Notes: generated by a model from the sequence alone, not told the origin. DNA of 47,500 nucleotides from Umbilicaria muhlenbergii (GCA_000611775.1 KK106983.1:3936070-3983569), one strand, 5' to 3'; counted from the stretch's first letter, positions 9,527-21,671 are shown. Program-made: numbers and translations.

Positions 9527-10756
9527 CACACCAGCTAATGAGCACGCGTGAAGCAAGATGTCTCGTACATTCGAAGCATACCCGATCAACCAGCGACGGT
9601 GCCCGAGAGTGGAGCCTGATTGGCTGACCCGATTAATCGCGGCCAACCATGGGATCTCGTGGACCCTCACATGGAGCGCAAATGCTTGTCCACAGCAAGT
9701 ACAGCACACGCTTGTACAACTCAACGTACAGTCTGCTTCCGCGGTTCAACCTATGCCAGCAATAGAAGCCGTACGTGGGTGTGCTGTGCAGGCTGAGCGG
9801 GGAGCGCCGCAAGAAGGAATGATGCATGTCACGCCACTGGGAGAAAGACAGAGTTGAGGGAAGTGAGAGGTCAATCAAGAGGGTCCTCAGAGAAGCTCTG
9901 ACTGCTACCAGTGATGAGATAGAGGTTCGTACTGAGCTCAGAATATGGATTTCTTGAACAGCAGCAACATCAATCAAGCTTTTCTCCATCCCCCGTCCCC
10001 TACCTCAGTCCCCGGCACTCACACCCTCGGCATCACCCTCAGCATCACCAAACACAGCACAGCACAGCACACCCACACTCACTCACACCCCCTCTTCTCC
10101 ATGCATCCACACTTCTTCTTCCTCGTATCCGTCCTCCAAAGTGTAGATTCCAAACAACATCCACCAATCAAAAGCAGAGTGAGATATACCTTCAGTCACA
10201 TAGAAGGCGTGGCATGCGCTATTGAAATCACATCCCTTAAGCTACCCGACCTGACCCTACCTTACCCTTCACAGCATAAGCCAAGCTACCTAGTCACATG
10301 CACCCACCACAACCCCACAGCTCAGGGTGAGTTTTCCATTGACAATCCACCGAGCATAGAGTACGATCCCAATCCTACCACCTGCGCACAACATGATGGT
10401 GACAGACTTCAGGTTACTACCAGAGTAAAAGGAGTCGACATAGGATATCCAAACTACATATTACAACCTCATCCCATCCCATCCTGTCCATCATCCACCA
10501 AGAGGTCGTCTCCGGCGACGCTTGACCGCTGAAAAGAAAGAGTCCAAAGATAAACGCCGCGCCGGATTGCAGACTCGCTAAATGCGCACGAACGCTTATC
10601 AAACGACGCCATGATGACCGTCCATCCCCTCGTCACGTCACCTCCACTTCATCAACCTCACCTCCCCACCATACTCCTAAACCTCCTCATCCTCCCCACC
10701 CCCTCATCACCTCCCCACCCCCCCATCACCTCCCCATCTCCCCAATCCCCAGCCCG
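9527..10756. other. Intergenic, no supported gene
   Basis: A 195-codon open frame at 9945-10532 is rich in His, Thr, Ser and Pro with no domain and looks like a chance frame in CA-rich DNA. Around 10610-10756 the + strand is strongly pyrimidine-rich (CACCTCCCC units). The end probably includes the 3' UTR of the minus-strand gene. Confidence 0.5.
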
Positions 10757-13438
10757 CTACTCCTCCCCCTCCTCCTCCACCACCCCCGGCGTCCCCATCC
10801 TCGTCCTCCTCTCATTCCTCCTCCTCGGCCTCCTCACCCGACTCCGACTAAAATTACTCGCGCTATCATCCGGCCACAACTCACTCCCGGCATCCCCCTC
10901 CCCATCCCCATCTCCATCTCCCCCCCAATCCCCACCGAACGCGTCATCCGTCTCGCTCCCCTCCCAGCCTCTGGACCCACCACCGCTCCCCAGCTGCGAA
11001 CTCGGCGTGCCCAACCGCGCCTCCGACAGCGCCCCCGTCCGCGCCCGACTCGCCACTGAGAGCCCCGCCCCCCTCTCGCGGAGCGCCTGCCTCACGGTCT
11101 CGGCCTTCACGTGCAGGGCCTCGAACGCGTCCTCGAGCGTCTCCATGCCGAGGTAGATATCGCGTTCGACCTCGGCGAGGACGGCGATTTCCGTTTCCTC
11201 GTCGAGCGCTACCGGTGCGCCGAGGGAGGCCGGGGCGGGGGTCTGGGTGCGGGAGAATGCCGGGGTGGAGAGTCGGTTGTTGGTGGCGGGAGTAGGGCCG
11301 CGGGATGGGATGCGGGCGATACTAGGGGATGCGGTGGTGGTGGTGGTGGTAGTAGGGAGGTCGTCGGCGCCGCTGCGGAGGAAGCCGTCGAAGCGGCCGG
11401 AGACGAGGATGTCCCATTCGTGATCGCTGATGGCGGCGAGGGTGGCGAGCACGTTGTGCAGCGTGTGGTTGTGGAGCATGTAGATGGCGGTCTCGGGATC
11501 GCGGGGGGGTTGCGGGAGGCGGTAGAGGCGTTGGATGGCTAGGCCGGTGTTTTTCATTAGGTCGGAGGGGGGGGCTTTGGGGACGGGAGCGTTTACTCGG
11601 GAGGGGGGACGGCTGGGGCCGACGCCGAGGAGGGCGGAGAAGATGGGTCGTTGTTCGGGTTCGAGGTGGGTGAGCATGGCGAAGGTTAGGGTTTCGTCGT
11701 CGACGTCTTGAGGTGGACTGCTTGGATTGTCGGGTTGACTGGCTAGCCATTTGTCAACCGACTGTTTCGTTTTCTTTGACTGGCGGATGTAATGTTCTCG
11801 GTACTCTTCCGGCACATCAACGTCCAGCTTCTGCATGGGTAGTCTGGTTTCCGTTGCAGAAATTCCCAAGCCAACCGCTGTAGGATCCAATGTGAAAGCT
11901 GGCCAAGGCGGTAGCTCTTGCCGACCGCATACATATTCCAGTATCTCTCCCCAGCTCACACCCCGTTGATCGTCGGTGTCTCCATTGTCTGCGGAGAATG
12001 TTTTGCACATTAGACACCCGCACACCTCCGATGAGATATCTCGGGCGAATACCGCCTCTAAACGATCGAGCAACCGACGAGCGATAGATGGGTAGCCTGT
12101 AGCCACGGCAAGCGAACCATTCCTCGAAATAACCTTGGTATAGTCATCTAGCAGCCCGTTAAAAGGTGCAAAGAACTTCTCCACCTGTGCTGCAGTCGAC
12201 GAAATTGGTTGTGCCTGGTAGGCTGTGTTTATTGATAACGGTTGCACTGCGCCCAACAATGTCTTCGAAACGGGCAGTGGCAAACCACCATTCCGCATCA
12301 AGTAATCGACCCTTGGTACCTGGAACGGCATCGTTGGCGGTGGAGGAGGTGGTGGAGGCATGGGCGAATCCACCATCGCAGGCGTTGGTCCGCGCTCCGA
12401 AGGGATACTGAATTCCTGCGTCACTTTCCCGCTTGGGGGATAGTGTGCATCTCTAGCTGTCGGTGTTCTTGGAGATGAGTCGGGATCTGTTGTCGGTGAT
12501 GATTCATCATCCGCATCTGGAGTGAAGGGTTGCTGTGATGCTTTTTGGATCGGGGCTCGAGATGTTGCGTCGGAGTCTGTCGCAGTTCGAACGGTCGAAG
12601 AGCGGGTTGGAGACACTGATCTAGGATGACTGGTCATGGATGATGCGTCATCAACGGTTGCCGGCTTCGGCTTCATCTTCATCTTCACTGGTGTGTTTGG
12701 CTTGGGTTTCAAAGACGAGGAAACGGTTGATCTACCCTCATCCTTTGCAGGTCGCCAGAAGCTTTTCTTAGATACCGAGGAACGTGACCGCTGACCTGCG
12801 TGGTCATCAACATCCGTAACATCCTTTCCGATAGTCGTCTTCTTCTTGGTGTTTCCTGCACTTTCCTTTCCATCGTCTTTGTTGGTGTTTCCCGCACTTT
12901 CCTCTCCATCGTCTTTGTTGGTGTTTCCTGCACTTTCCTTTCCACCGTCTTTATCGCTGTCTTCAACTTCCACCACCGGTTCCATGGCGGTCAAAGGAGG
13001 ACTTGGTGGGGAAGCGGTTGGAGCACTTGGAGCAGATCCTTTTGCTTCTCCATCCTTTTGATCCTGTTTCCTCCTATCGAGATCGGTGGGATCCGGGGTA
13101 TAGAGATCCCGCCTCGGCTTGATGACATCCTCTCGGCTTCCCACCGCCTCCTTGCTGTGCGCCTTTGAGAATGACGGGTAAGGGAGATTGGTCTTGCTTG
13201 CACCAGGTGAGGTGGATGAGGCTCGTCGCTGCAGTTCGGGTATAGGCATTGAGGTTCTTCGCTTGGTTGAAGGTGAGGTGACTGTGGCGGAACGTTCTGG
13301 TATTGGGGCTGTTGATTCGCGCTCTTTGGTCAATGTCTTGCGAGATGATCGGCTGGATTTGTGCCTATCACGGTCTTTGGATCTTGGAGAGTCGCGATCT
13401 CGATCTCGATCTCGATCACGGACTTTGATTGAAGGCAT
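10757..13438 (-). CDS. Conserved-looking low-complexity fungal protein, RD-rich N-terminus
   Basis: A single exon of 893 residues. The N-terminus has an RD dipeptide run (DRDRDRDRD) and Ser/Arg/Lys-rich sequence, like nuclear RNA-associated proteins. Then come a 12-residue tandem repeat (12846-12953), proline runs (PPPPPPPP) and a more ordered core from about residue 370 to 680, with VPRVDYLMRNGGLPLPVSK, VEKFFAPFNGLLDDY, CGCLMC and GVSWGEILEYVCGRQELPPW. The tail is acidic and Gly-rich. The CxxC pair and the WGEILEYV block suggest a folded fungal-specific domain, but I cannot name a family or function. The start is the ATG at 13438; no upstream in-frame ATG is needed. The frame overlaps antisense GC-rich frames that are shadows. 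Confidence 0.75.
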   Translation of the reverse strand: MPSIKVRDRDRDRDRDSPRSKDRDRHKSSRSSRKTLTKERESTAPIPERSATVTSPSTKRRTSMPIPELQRRASSTSPGASKTNLPYPSFSKAHSKEAVGSREDVIKPRRDLYTPDPTDLDRRKQDQKDGEAKGSAPSAPTASPPSPPLTAMEPVVEVEDSDKDGGKESAGNTNKDDGEESAGNTNKDDGKESAGNTKKKTTIGKDVTDVDDHAGQRSRSSVSKKSFWRPAKDEGRSTVSSSLKPKPNTPVKMKMKPKPATVDDASSMTSHPRSVSPTRSSTVRTATDSDATSRAPIQKASQQPFTPDADDESSPTTDPDSSPRTPTARDAHYPPSGKVTQEFSIPSERGPTPAMVDSPMPPPPPPPPTMPFQVPRVDYLMRNGGLPLPVSKTLLGAVQPLSINTAYQAQPISSTAAQVEKFFAPFNGLLDDYTKVISRNGSLAVATGYPSIARRLLDRLEAVFARDISSEVCGCLMCKTFSADNGDTDDQRGVSWGEILEYVCGRQELPPWPAFTLDPTAVGLGISATETRLPMQKLDVDVPEEYREHYIRQSKKTKQSVDKWLASQPDNPSSPPQDVDDETLTFAMLTHLEPEQRPIFSALLGVGPSRPPSRVNAPVPKAPPSDLMKNTGLAIQRLYRLPQPPRDPETAIYMLHNHTLHNVLATLAAISDHEWDILVSGRFDGFLRSGADDLPTTTTTTTASPSIARIPSRGPTPATNNRLSTPAFSRTQTPAPASLGAPVALDEETEIAVLAEVERDIYLGMETLEDAFEALHVKAETVRQALRERGAGLSVASRARTGALSEARLGTPSSQLGSGGGSRGWEGSETDDAFGGDWGGDGDGDGEGDAGSELWPDDSASNFSRSRVRRPRRRNERRTRMGTPGVVEEEGEE
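12846..12953 (-). repeat. 36-bp in-frame tandem repeat, three units
   Basis: Three copies encode the 12-residue unit NTNKDDGKESAG with only a few changes (G/D and K/E swaps). High nucleotide identity between units suggests recent slippage. The unit is charged and probably disordered, so it may vary in number between strains. Confidence 0.85.
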
Positions 13439-14334
13439 TTGCGAGATGGTTGTGCAAGTGTGGTGAGAGGTTGTTGTGAGGTTGGATGTTTAGATGCCTC
13501 ACGGCGCTTAGCTCATGACAAGCTGTGAAGTGGCAAGAGCGGGGCTAAAGTGAGCTGCTGGTTCGGCTGAATTGGAGGACTGACTCGTAGATCTCTGGTG
13601 ATCGAGTGTAGGAGCTTGCGGAGCAACGTGGTTGAGGTTGTATGGACACTTGGCGCATTGTTGGGTACCTGCTCTTGAGGCTGGGTGGGCCACAACCGTG
13701 CCCCAAGTCTACCGACAGCTCAGTAGCCCTCTGAAGTCCATGAATAGTTAGAATGAATAGTCGGTCCTCTACAGCAAAGGGACAGCTCAAGCACGGTAAG
13801 GTAGCTCGGTCTGAGCTTCGGCGTTCATATGCAACGACAGCGATGCTGCTTCTTATGGCGCTTCTGGTTCTTGCCGCTCACCCTAGCCGTGATGACTGAT
13901 CAGCTTCCTCAGCTTTATTGGTCGCTGCAGCTCTCGATGTGGTCGACTACCTCGCTCAAATGCCCAGGCTACGACTTCCAAACGATAAACGATTCTCCTG
14001 TTGGGCTCGTGTCCGCGCAGGAGAGTCATAATGCAGTTGTGTCACCACATCACTAAACAACTAGAATTTTGTTTACGAGCTTCCAATTGTACAACAACAA
14101 CATGCGGTCTTAATCCAAGCTCCAATGCATTCGCACACATCCAACATGACCACAACCCCTTCCCCAATGCATCGAGATACAACCATATCCAATCATTTCC
14201 TAAATACATAAATCACACTCAATAGATACACCAACCCTACCCTTCCCATTTACATTTACATTTTTCCCTTCCCTGCCCCTTCCCCCGTCCAATAACCCTA
14301 CATACACCACCCGCAGACCCCCCTCATATCACAC
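13439..14334. other. Intergenic between two minus-strand genes
   Basis: It should contain the promoter of the 893-residue gene (from 13439 rightward) and the 3' UTR of the fasciclin gene (up to 14334). Short overlapping frames at 13508-13790 and 13829-14225 have no domain and are not called. Confidence 0.5.
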
Positions 14335-15766
14335 TTACACATTCATGAATCCCGCCCCAGCCGCAAACAACGCCGCCGCGCCCACCGCTCCCGTCCTCAT
14401 CGGCTGCGCCGCGCCCTTCTTCGTTGTGCTGGACGCACCACCAGCTGCTGTGGGCGAGCTGCCGCCTACAGTTCCCCCACCGATGGCAGAGGTTGGGGCC
14501 GTGACGCCAGAGGTGAAGGGGGCGTTGGAGACGGAGGAGGCGCCGGCGAAGGCGACGGCGGTGGTGGAGGCGGTGGGGTTGGCGGTCGCGGTTGAGTTGG
14601 CTGGGTTGAGGACGCTGGTGGTGGGGTTATATTAGTCGTCATGATGATGTGAGTGAGTGAGGAGGAGAAGAAGGATGGGAGCAGGGGAAGGGATGTAGGA
14701 GGGGTTGGCAATGGCAGGGGAGGGGAGGGGAGGGGAGACTTACGCGTCGATGACGTGGACGATGCCGTTGGAGACGAGGACGTCTGGGGTGACGACTTTG
14801 GCGCTGTTGACGAAGACGGTGCCGTTGGAGAGGGTGATGGTTAGGCTTTCGCCGTTCATGGCGGTGAGCTTGGTGCCGTTCATGAGGTTGGAGCTGTAGC
14901 CGACGGCTCCGTTGCTTCCTGTGCTGTTTACCACTAGAGGGGTCGTTAGTACCAACTCGCATTACACACATCAGACAATCGAAAGATACATACCGTGGTA
15001 CTCAAGAATGCCAGTTAGTTGAGCCATGGTCAAGTTGGACAGAGCAGACCCGATCGCTTTGAAGGCAGCGTTGCTGGGTACGAAGACTGTTAGGTCCGAG
15101 GCGATGTCGACCGGGCCGGCCAAGGAAGTGTTTACGAGGGCTCCATAGGTAGACGTGAGGCCTGCGGCTAGAGCGGTTGCGGAGATGTTTTGAGGAGGAG
15201 TCAGCACTTGATCAATGACGTGGATGACACCGCCAGTGAAGTTGATGTTCTAAACGCTCGCATTAGCAGGAATTCTTCACCAAGTTCAATAATTCAAGAC
15301 TCACAGCCTGGGTGACGTTGGAATGAGCCAACAAGCCTGAAACAAAGGTCACATTCGTGCCCATCATCATTGCCTCGACTCGTTGTCCACCAGTGACGTT
15401 GGAGTACGCCTTGTTGTTCAGCATTGTGGGGATGAAGGCCGGGGTGGTCTTGATGGCCGACGAGTCATAAGTCCCATTCAGCACATGGTACATCAACACG
15501 GCCTGGATCGCTGCTGTGTCATTGAGCTTGATAGCAGCCCCCGCTGACGAATTAAGAAACGCGGCAAAGGCCTGGTTGGAAGGAGCCAAGAGGGTGACGT
15601 TCTTCAGGTTCTCCAGCTGTGTCTGAAACGGAGCCCCTAGGAAGCCAAGGTAGCTTGTGAGGTTGGTAAGGTTGTTGTTGCCGGCCAAGGTGGCGGTGAG
15701 GTTCATCGTCGACTGGGCGGAGGCTGTGGCAGCCAAGGCCGCGACAGAGAGGTACTTGAACTGCAT
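14335..15766 (-). CDS. Secreted fasciclin (FAS1) protein, probably GPI-anchored
   Basis: Four exons, complement of 14335-14614, 14744-14933, 14994-15249 and 15305-15766. All introns are GT-AG, phases agree, and the product is 395 residues. Residues 1-18 are a signal peptide (MQFKYLSVAALAATASAQ). Two FAS1 domains follow: the first around 20-165 with NVTLLAPSNQAF and ending FTGGVIHVIDQVL, the second around 170-305 with LTVFVPSNAAFKAIGSAL and ending SNGIVHVIDAVL. There are many N-glycosylation sequons. The last 80 residues are Ser/Thr/Gly/Ala-rich and end in a small hydrophobic stretch (GAVGAAALFAAGAGF), fitting a GPI signal. FAS1 domains mediate adhesion, so a cell-wall or surface role is likely. 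The extreme C-terminus is Asn-Val. Confidence 0.88.
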
Positions 15767-17888
15767 GGTGATGCTATGGGCCGCTGTACTGTGTGGTGTT
15801 GTGCTTTGGCAATGATAGAGGGCAAGAATAGAGCCAGGAGGATGAGAAAGGGGAGGGAGAGAGAAGCAGGATACAAGTGATCAAGGAGGCGGAGGGATAT
15901 TAAGGAAACCCAGTCCTCCTCCGAGTAGTCGCTGCGGCTGTGCCAGTCTGCCAGAGTGAATGCGGCAAGGGGCGATGAAGCAGCGCCAAGGGAAGGCCAA
16001 ATGAGATCACTGGTCCACAGCAGTGACCAGCCAAAGTACCGCATGTCCGCCTCTGTTGCCATAGAGAGTGCCTTCGTCCTGCAAGGATGACGGCCGGCTT
16101 GCAAGGCCCGCCGGGTCGTTGATCAACAGCCAAGGAACTCTGCTGCCCCCAATGATGAGGGGAATTGGTACGCAGTGACGATGTAGTGGATGTTTGATGA
16201 TGTTGATGATCCATGTGCCGCTTTGATTGGTCGTTGGCAGCCTTTTGCGCTTGCAGCCACCCGCTTGTAGGGCCCAGGCTGAGGCTAGGGGCTCCGTTTC
16301 GAGACAGAAAGGGAGGCATCCTCGACACTGGAATTACCACATCCGAATGGGGCGCGGTGGGAAGCCTGCACCGTGATGAAAGCTCTTTCCGTGCTTCTTC
16401 GGCAGTCTCGATTCCTGTCTTCTACCGGCAGCCTTACAGGCGTAAGGTACCGAGGAGGCATGCCATCCTCCCCCCGGACCAGCGGGAACATCCGGGAAGG
16501 CTGATCTCGATCGGTCACACATGCTCGCGAGCAGCACTTTCCATGCCGATCTGAAACGAGGCTAGCGAGCACCATGCCGAAGCGGGGAAGGGGAGAAAGA
16601 AGTGGAAGGAAAAAGGAAAAAGGAAAAAGGAAATAGGCAAAAGGCAAAAGGCAAAAGGCAAAAGGCAAAAGGCAAAAGGCAAAAGGCAAAAGGCAAAAGG
16701 CAAAAGGGGGCAAAGTGCCGCTAGAAGCAGGCTCGGCAGGGAAGTCAGCCTTCGCTTACGCGTCCCCAACTTTCTTACCTTAGGTTGACTCTTAATCCCG
16801 CATTTGCTGGGATTCGGTGACACATGGAAATTCCCAGAAATACACCGGGGACTTCCGCGCGGGAGCGCCTAAATCTGCACATAGGCCTATGGGCTGAGGC
16901 CTAATAAGTTGCGGTCCAGCCGGAGACCCTCCCGTCAGACAACAACAAAAGCTTCAAGTGTAAATCATTAAGAGTGTGTACTCAGAATATGTTGTAGATT
17001 TTATAGGCATCTATCATCTCTGCGCCATATGTTTCTTACTACCAATCTGCTTACTTAAAGTGTTGACGGGACCCGCTGCTGAAAACTGCGGTTTTTACTT
17101 CAGAGGCTCGAACTAGGGATGCTACATAACACCCCTTTCTTTCTTACATCAGCGACCCCCGAGAAGGTTCATAAGCTAGCTGTCTGAGGCGGTATATTGT
17201 GTACATTGATTTATTTTCGTGATTGTATGTCTGGGATTCAGTTATGTGCTTATGAGCTCTTATTTCGATGTGTTTTTGGATCCGAGCTTGGCTGAAATGC
17301 ATCAGGACCGCCGCCGCTCACCACCAGGCGCACAGTAAAAATAAATGGCAGTTCGCTTAGTGGTAAAGGGAGCACGTACGCTGGTGAAACCTGCTCTGAT
17401 GAAAGATGTCCTTTATGGCAAAGTTGTACAGCTCATCGAGCTGTATACTTCACAAGCTGACAGGTGTTTGTTATCTTTTTACATTATTGAGTAATTTGTG
17501 GGTGTTCCTCACAGAGGGTTGCCAATTATTCACCCCGAGCCCTGCCACCTCGGTGGGTTTCACAGAGTATGCGGAAGAGTATTTCATACGCAAGCGATCC
17601 AGTAAAAGGGTTCCAGCTGCAGACAACCATGCAGTGTACTTGTGTAGCCTTACCTACATCTTTCAGCAACCAATGGAGGTGGACAGACGCAATCAGGGCT
17701 TTTGCTATAAATACCTTATCGTTTGACCCAAGGCTGAAGCGCCCAGTTGTGCCTCAGCTGAAACAGGACCTTTGCTACGAATAGCTTGTTGCCTAACTTA
17801 AAAACGTTGCTTCTTCAGCTTAAACATCAACAGTCAACGTTAGGTTTCATCTGTTCTCCAAAGAGCTAGAGAAGTGACAAGTATCCTA
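15767..17888. other. Intergenic between divergent fasciclin and NLR genes
   Basis: Two promoters are expected here, one leftward and one rightward. Apart from the heptamer repeat at 16607-16707 I see no gene. The frames at 15900-16554 overlap on opposite strands and lack domains; 17406-17726 is a short frame without domain. Confidence 0.5.
16607..16707 (+). repeat. 7-bp minisatellite AGGAAAA / GGCAAAA
   Basis: About four units of AGGAAAA are followed by about ten units of GGCAAAA, each differing by one base. This looks like replication slippage after a point change in one unit. On the minus strand it gives a spurious open frame of LLPFAFC repeats. Confidence 0.95.
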
Positions 17889-20800
17889 ATGGCAAACGCG
17901 CATACTGACAATGCGATGAACGAGGCTCCCCTGAACCTGCTGGCTCTTGGCAAGTAGCCCGAAAAGAGCACTTTCCTAAGCCTGCACTGCTGGGTTCTAA
18001 CCTTGCGTCATCGACAGATGGAGGAGGTATCCGTGGTGTGTCGGAACTTGTTATACTGCATGAGATCATGACCCGGCTGCAGTGTGATCTTGGGCTCGAC
18101 CAACTTCCTCGCCCGTGCGATTACTTTCACCTCATCGGGGGCACAAGCACCGGAGGGTAAGGCAAGGCTTTGACCGTCTGATCATCTGCTGATTTGTTGA
18201 CAGTCTTATCGCTCTTATGCTTGGTCGGCTCCGAATGAGCACTGAGGATGCACTGAAACGGTACAACGACATCGCCGGCTGTATATTCTCCAAAGAGAAC
18301 AAGAAGTGGAAGACAAAGAATGGGACATTCAAAGCATCAACGTTGGAAAAACAAGTGGAACAACTCGCTGCTGAAGAGGTGAAAAAGCTTGCTGCTGCTC
18401 AGGCCGTTGGAGGCAGTAGAGAAACAAAAATGTTCGACGAGTCTAACAAAGATGGCATGGGCAAATCGTGGGCCAGACTTTCTTCATATCCGTGGTAAAG
18501 AAACTGATAAGTTTTTTTCGCAGCTTCGTGTGTGCGATGGCATCGCTGAATATGGCACACCCGCGACGCTTCCGAACATACAAGGTACGCAACAATGCAA
18601 GTGTCAACTGTGAGATATGGGAGGCCGCCCGCGCTACTACAGCGGCTCCCACATTCTTCAAGCACATCTCTATCGGAGAACCTGGACGGGCAAAAGAGGA
18701 GTTCATCGACGCTGGAATCAGGTGCAACAACCCAGTAAAAGAAGTGATGGAGGAAGCAAGATTAGTGTTTGGAGATAAACGACGTGTTGGATGCCTTGTT
18801 AGTATCGGCACCGGTCATCCTAGTACCATTAGTCTTCCCAAGCCGGACGCCTTTCAGAAGATCCTTCCGCTCAACCTCATTGGTGTGCTCAAAAAGATTG
18901 CAACCGATTGCGAGGATACTGATCTCGAGTTGACCCGTAGATTCATGGAGCGCGAAGGCACTTACTATCGCTTCAGCGTTACTCATGGGGCTGGACCAAT
19001 TTCGCTCGAGGAATGGGAAAAGATGGGAGAGGTGATGACGCATACGAAATCCTACCTAGAGGACCCTCCCGTTTCAAAAAAGATTGATTCCGTTGTCAAC
19101 ATCCTCTGCTCCTCTCGAGCACTGACTGACAGTTCAGGGAAGGAGCACGCAACTTTGGCTGATATCTGTACGTTGTGAATATGGTGATAGCTATTACTGT
19201 AGACCCAAAACCAGAGTTCTACGGCCTGCTCATTATAATGACTAGGTACCGTGAAGAGTCACACTACGATGGCGGTTCGAACAACCTTCCGTAATACGGC
19301 GCCTCCCAGGCCTAGTCCAAAGTTCACCGGTCGTGAAAGCTACCTGGATCACTTGCACGAGTTCTTCCTAATACAGACTTCATCGCATGAGGCTAACAGA
19401 GTCTTCCTTCTTCATGGCATGGGCGGTGCAGGCAAGACCCAAATCTGCTTGAAATTCGCGGAGATGTACCAGGACCGGTACGTCTTTTATGTTTCAGGTC
19501 AAGTAAGACATCTACCTAACCATACTAATTGCGTCATAGGTTCTCGAGAATCCTCTGGGTTGATGCTAATAACGAAGAGACAATCAAGCAAAGCTTGAAG
19601 GATATCACAATTCATCCTGACGCTAGATCATCTGGCGTACAAGAATCCCCGGAGGCCGCCCTTCATTGGCTGTCCACGACGGACAGGTGGTTACTTATCT
19701 TCGATAACGCGGATTCAATAGAACCAGATACAATCGAAGAATACCTGCCCTCTGGCACGGGAGGTAACGTCTTGATTACAAGTCGCAACCCCACCATGCG
19801 GCGTGTTGTCCAGCCAAACGCTTACCTTGAGATTGATGAGATGGAGAAAAACGACGCTATCCTACTCCTTCTGAAAGCAGCATATTTGAACGAGTCACTT
19901 GAACAGTACGAAGCAGCGGCATGTGCGATAGTGGACGAGCTTTGTTGCTTGGCTCTTGCTGTGGACCAAGCCGGCGCCTACATTGGGAGTGGATTCTGTA
20001 CGATCAACCGTTACCTAGAGATTCTTTCGAGAAATCGCATGAAGCTCCTCGATAAATCTTCTTGGTTCAAGGGAGCATCCAATTACAGGCGGGCGGTGTA
20101 CATGACGTTTGATATTTCCTACGAAGCAATACACGCAAAGCAAGCAAACAAATCTAATCCTAAAGAAGCTACAGCTGCTAGAAACGCCATCACTCTTCTC
20201 CAGATATTTCCGTTCTTCCACTACAGTAACATCATGGAAGAGGTATTCAAACGAGCTGCTGAATACGCGGAAGCTCGGCGTTTGGAGTATCAAGATGCTC
20301 CTATGAATCTCTTACCCTGGACAGGCTGTGATCTTCTGAGACTCGACAGCCTCCTCAGACTCGCCAGCGATCAGAAATGGGATTCCTTCCCCTTCAAAGA
20401 TGGCATTCATGTCTTACTGTCGTTGTCACTTATCAAACAAGACCAGTTTGAAGAGACCTACTCTATACATCCATTAGTGCACTCATGGTCCCGTGACAGG
20501 ATGCCAAGCTCAGCAATTGAGAAGTGGGCATCATGCGCGAATTCAGTTCTAGTTGGTTCAATACCTTGGGGGGGAAGTGAAACGGACTATACATATCGTC
20601 GAAAATTGATCCCTCACGTCAATGCCTATTACCACTTTGTCAAAAAATCACGAATTGTTCCACTTAGCAAAGATGATGAATGCATGAACTATGGACAAGT
20701 CTTTAAGGAGAACGGAAATTCAAGTACAGCAGAAGACCTGTACAGGAGCGCTGTAGAATTTAGAACAAGAGTATTGGGAACAGAGCACCATGACACACTG

Positions 20801-21190
20801 GACAGCATGAGCAACCTCGCATTTACATATTCAGATCAGGGCCGGTGGGAGGAGGCAGAGGAGCTGAATGAGCAGGTTCTAGATATAAGAAAGAGAGTGC
20901 TAGGAGCAGAGCACCCTCACACACTGATCAGCATGAACAACCTCGCACATACGTACCACAGACTCGGTCGCCGCGATGAAGCCATTGAGATGATGACGGC
21001 CGTCGTCGATCTGCGCACAAAGATAATTGGGGCAGATCATCCGCATACACTTGCTTCAGTCGAGTCATTAGATTATATGTCTCGCACTCCGCGGCACAGT
21101 GATGCGATTGAGACGAACGAAGCATCTTCAGAAGCCATTGAAGGTCTTGAAAGAGACGAGAGCGGTGTTGGCAGAGGGCCAGCTGCATAA
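17889..21190 (+). CDS. NOD-like receptor: patatin-like phospholipase, NB-ARC, TPR
   Basis: Six exons: 17889-17949, 18018-18156, 18204-18467, 18524-19167, 19246-19477 and 19540-21190; 996 residues with all phases consistent. The first intron starts GCAAGT (GC-AG type); the rest are GT-AG. The N-terminal patatin domain has the oxyanion motif DGGGIRG, the nucleophile motif GTSTGG and the aspartate in EEFIDAGIRCNNP. The NB-ARC part has the P-loop FLLHGMGGAGKTQ, Walker B RWLLIFDNADS and NVLITSRN. The last 150 residues hold about three 42-residue TPRs (kinesin-light-chain type). Fungal receptors of this build, such as Neurospora PLP-1, trigger cell death on sensing non-self; the lipase is presumed to be the effector. 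All catalytic residues are present, so the gene looks intact. The ligand is unknown. Confidence 0.9.
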
Positions 21191-21671
21191 TTGGAGGAGG
21201 CGTTGGGATACCGTGGCTGGATGGGACAGCCAAAGAGGGCTTTCATACCGCCACAAAACATCTACGACTCTGTAGCAGGAAGCTCGATGGGTTAGACAAA
21301 AGTGGGACAGAAGAAGGGGGAGGGGAGTTTCAGTTTATTCAGGATTATAGATATGAACATAGAAAACGAAGATGTGGAGCGCTTCTGAATGAGATGGGAT
21401 GGACGACTGGGGCTGGGGGCGGAGATGGAATAGCTACAGAGGAGCGCCTGAGTGGATGTATAAGATAAGGGGATAGTATATACACCCTCGCTCCATTCAA
21501 CCCCATCAACTTCATCCGGTCCACGCCAATCGCCCACTTCGATATCAATAATCGCTCCCCATACCCGCATTACAGGCTCAGAAGTATATACACTCTACCT
21601 CACTGACCTCGTTGCACTCCACACTCACCTCGACTCGCCCTTAACAACCCACATATTCGTCCTATCTGTGC
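21191..21671. other. Convergent intergenic region
   Basis: It lies between the 3' ends of the NLR (+) and the sedolisin (-) and should contain both terminators. The short frame at 21292-21570 (-) has no domain. Nothing else is recognised. Confidence 0.55.

Noticed and set aside
9945-10532. 195-codon open frame on the + strand
   Set aside because: Low-complexity His/Thr/Ser/Pro composition, no domain, poor start context; likely chance in CA-rich DNA.
10757-11750. Long plus- and minus-strand alternative frames over the C-terminal part of the 893-residue gene
   Set aside because: Shadows caused by GC-rich third positions and repeats; the 893-codon frame is the only one with ordered sequence blocks.
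16285-16823. Open frames with LLPFAFC repeats
   Set aside because: Direct product of the GGCAAAA minisatellite; no other support.
17349-17385. Sequence resembling a tRNA D-arm (TTAGTGGTAAA)
   Set aside because: No T-loop (GGTTCGA) or matching acceptor stem follows.
18495-18523. Donor GTAAAG for the third NLR intron
   Set aside because: It gives a 29-nt intron. The donor GTGGGC at 18468 gives 56 nt and joins GKS to FVCAM in phase, matching the patatin fold.
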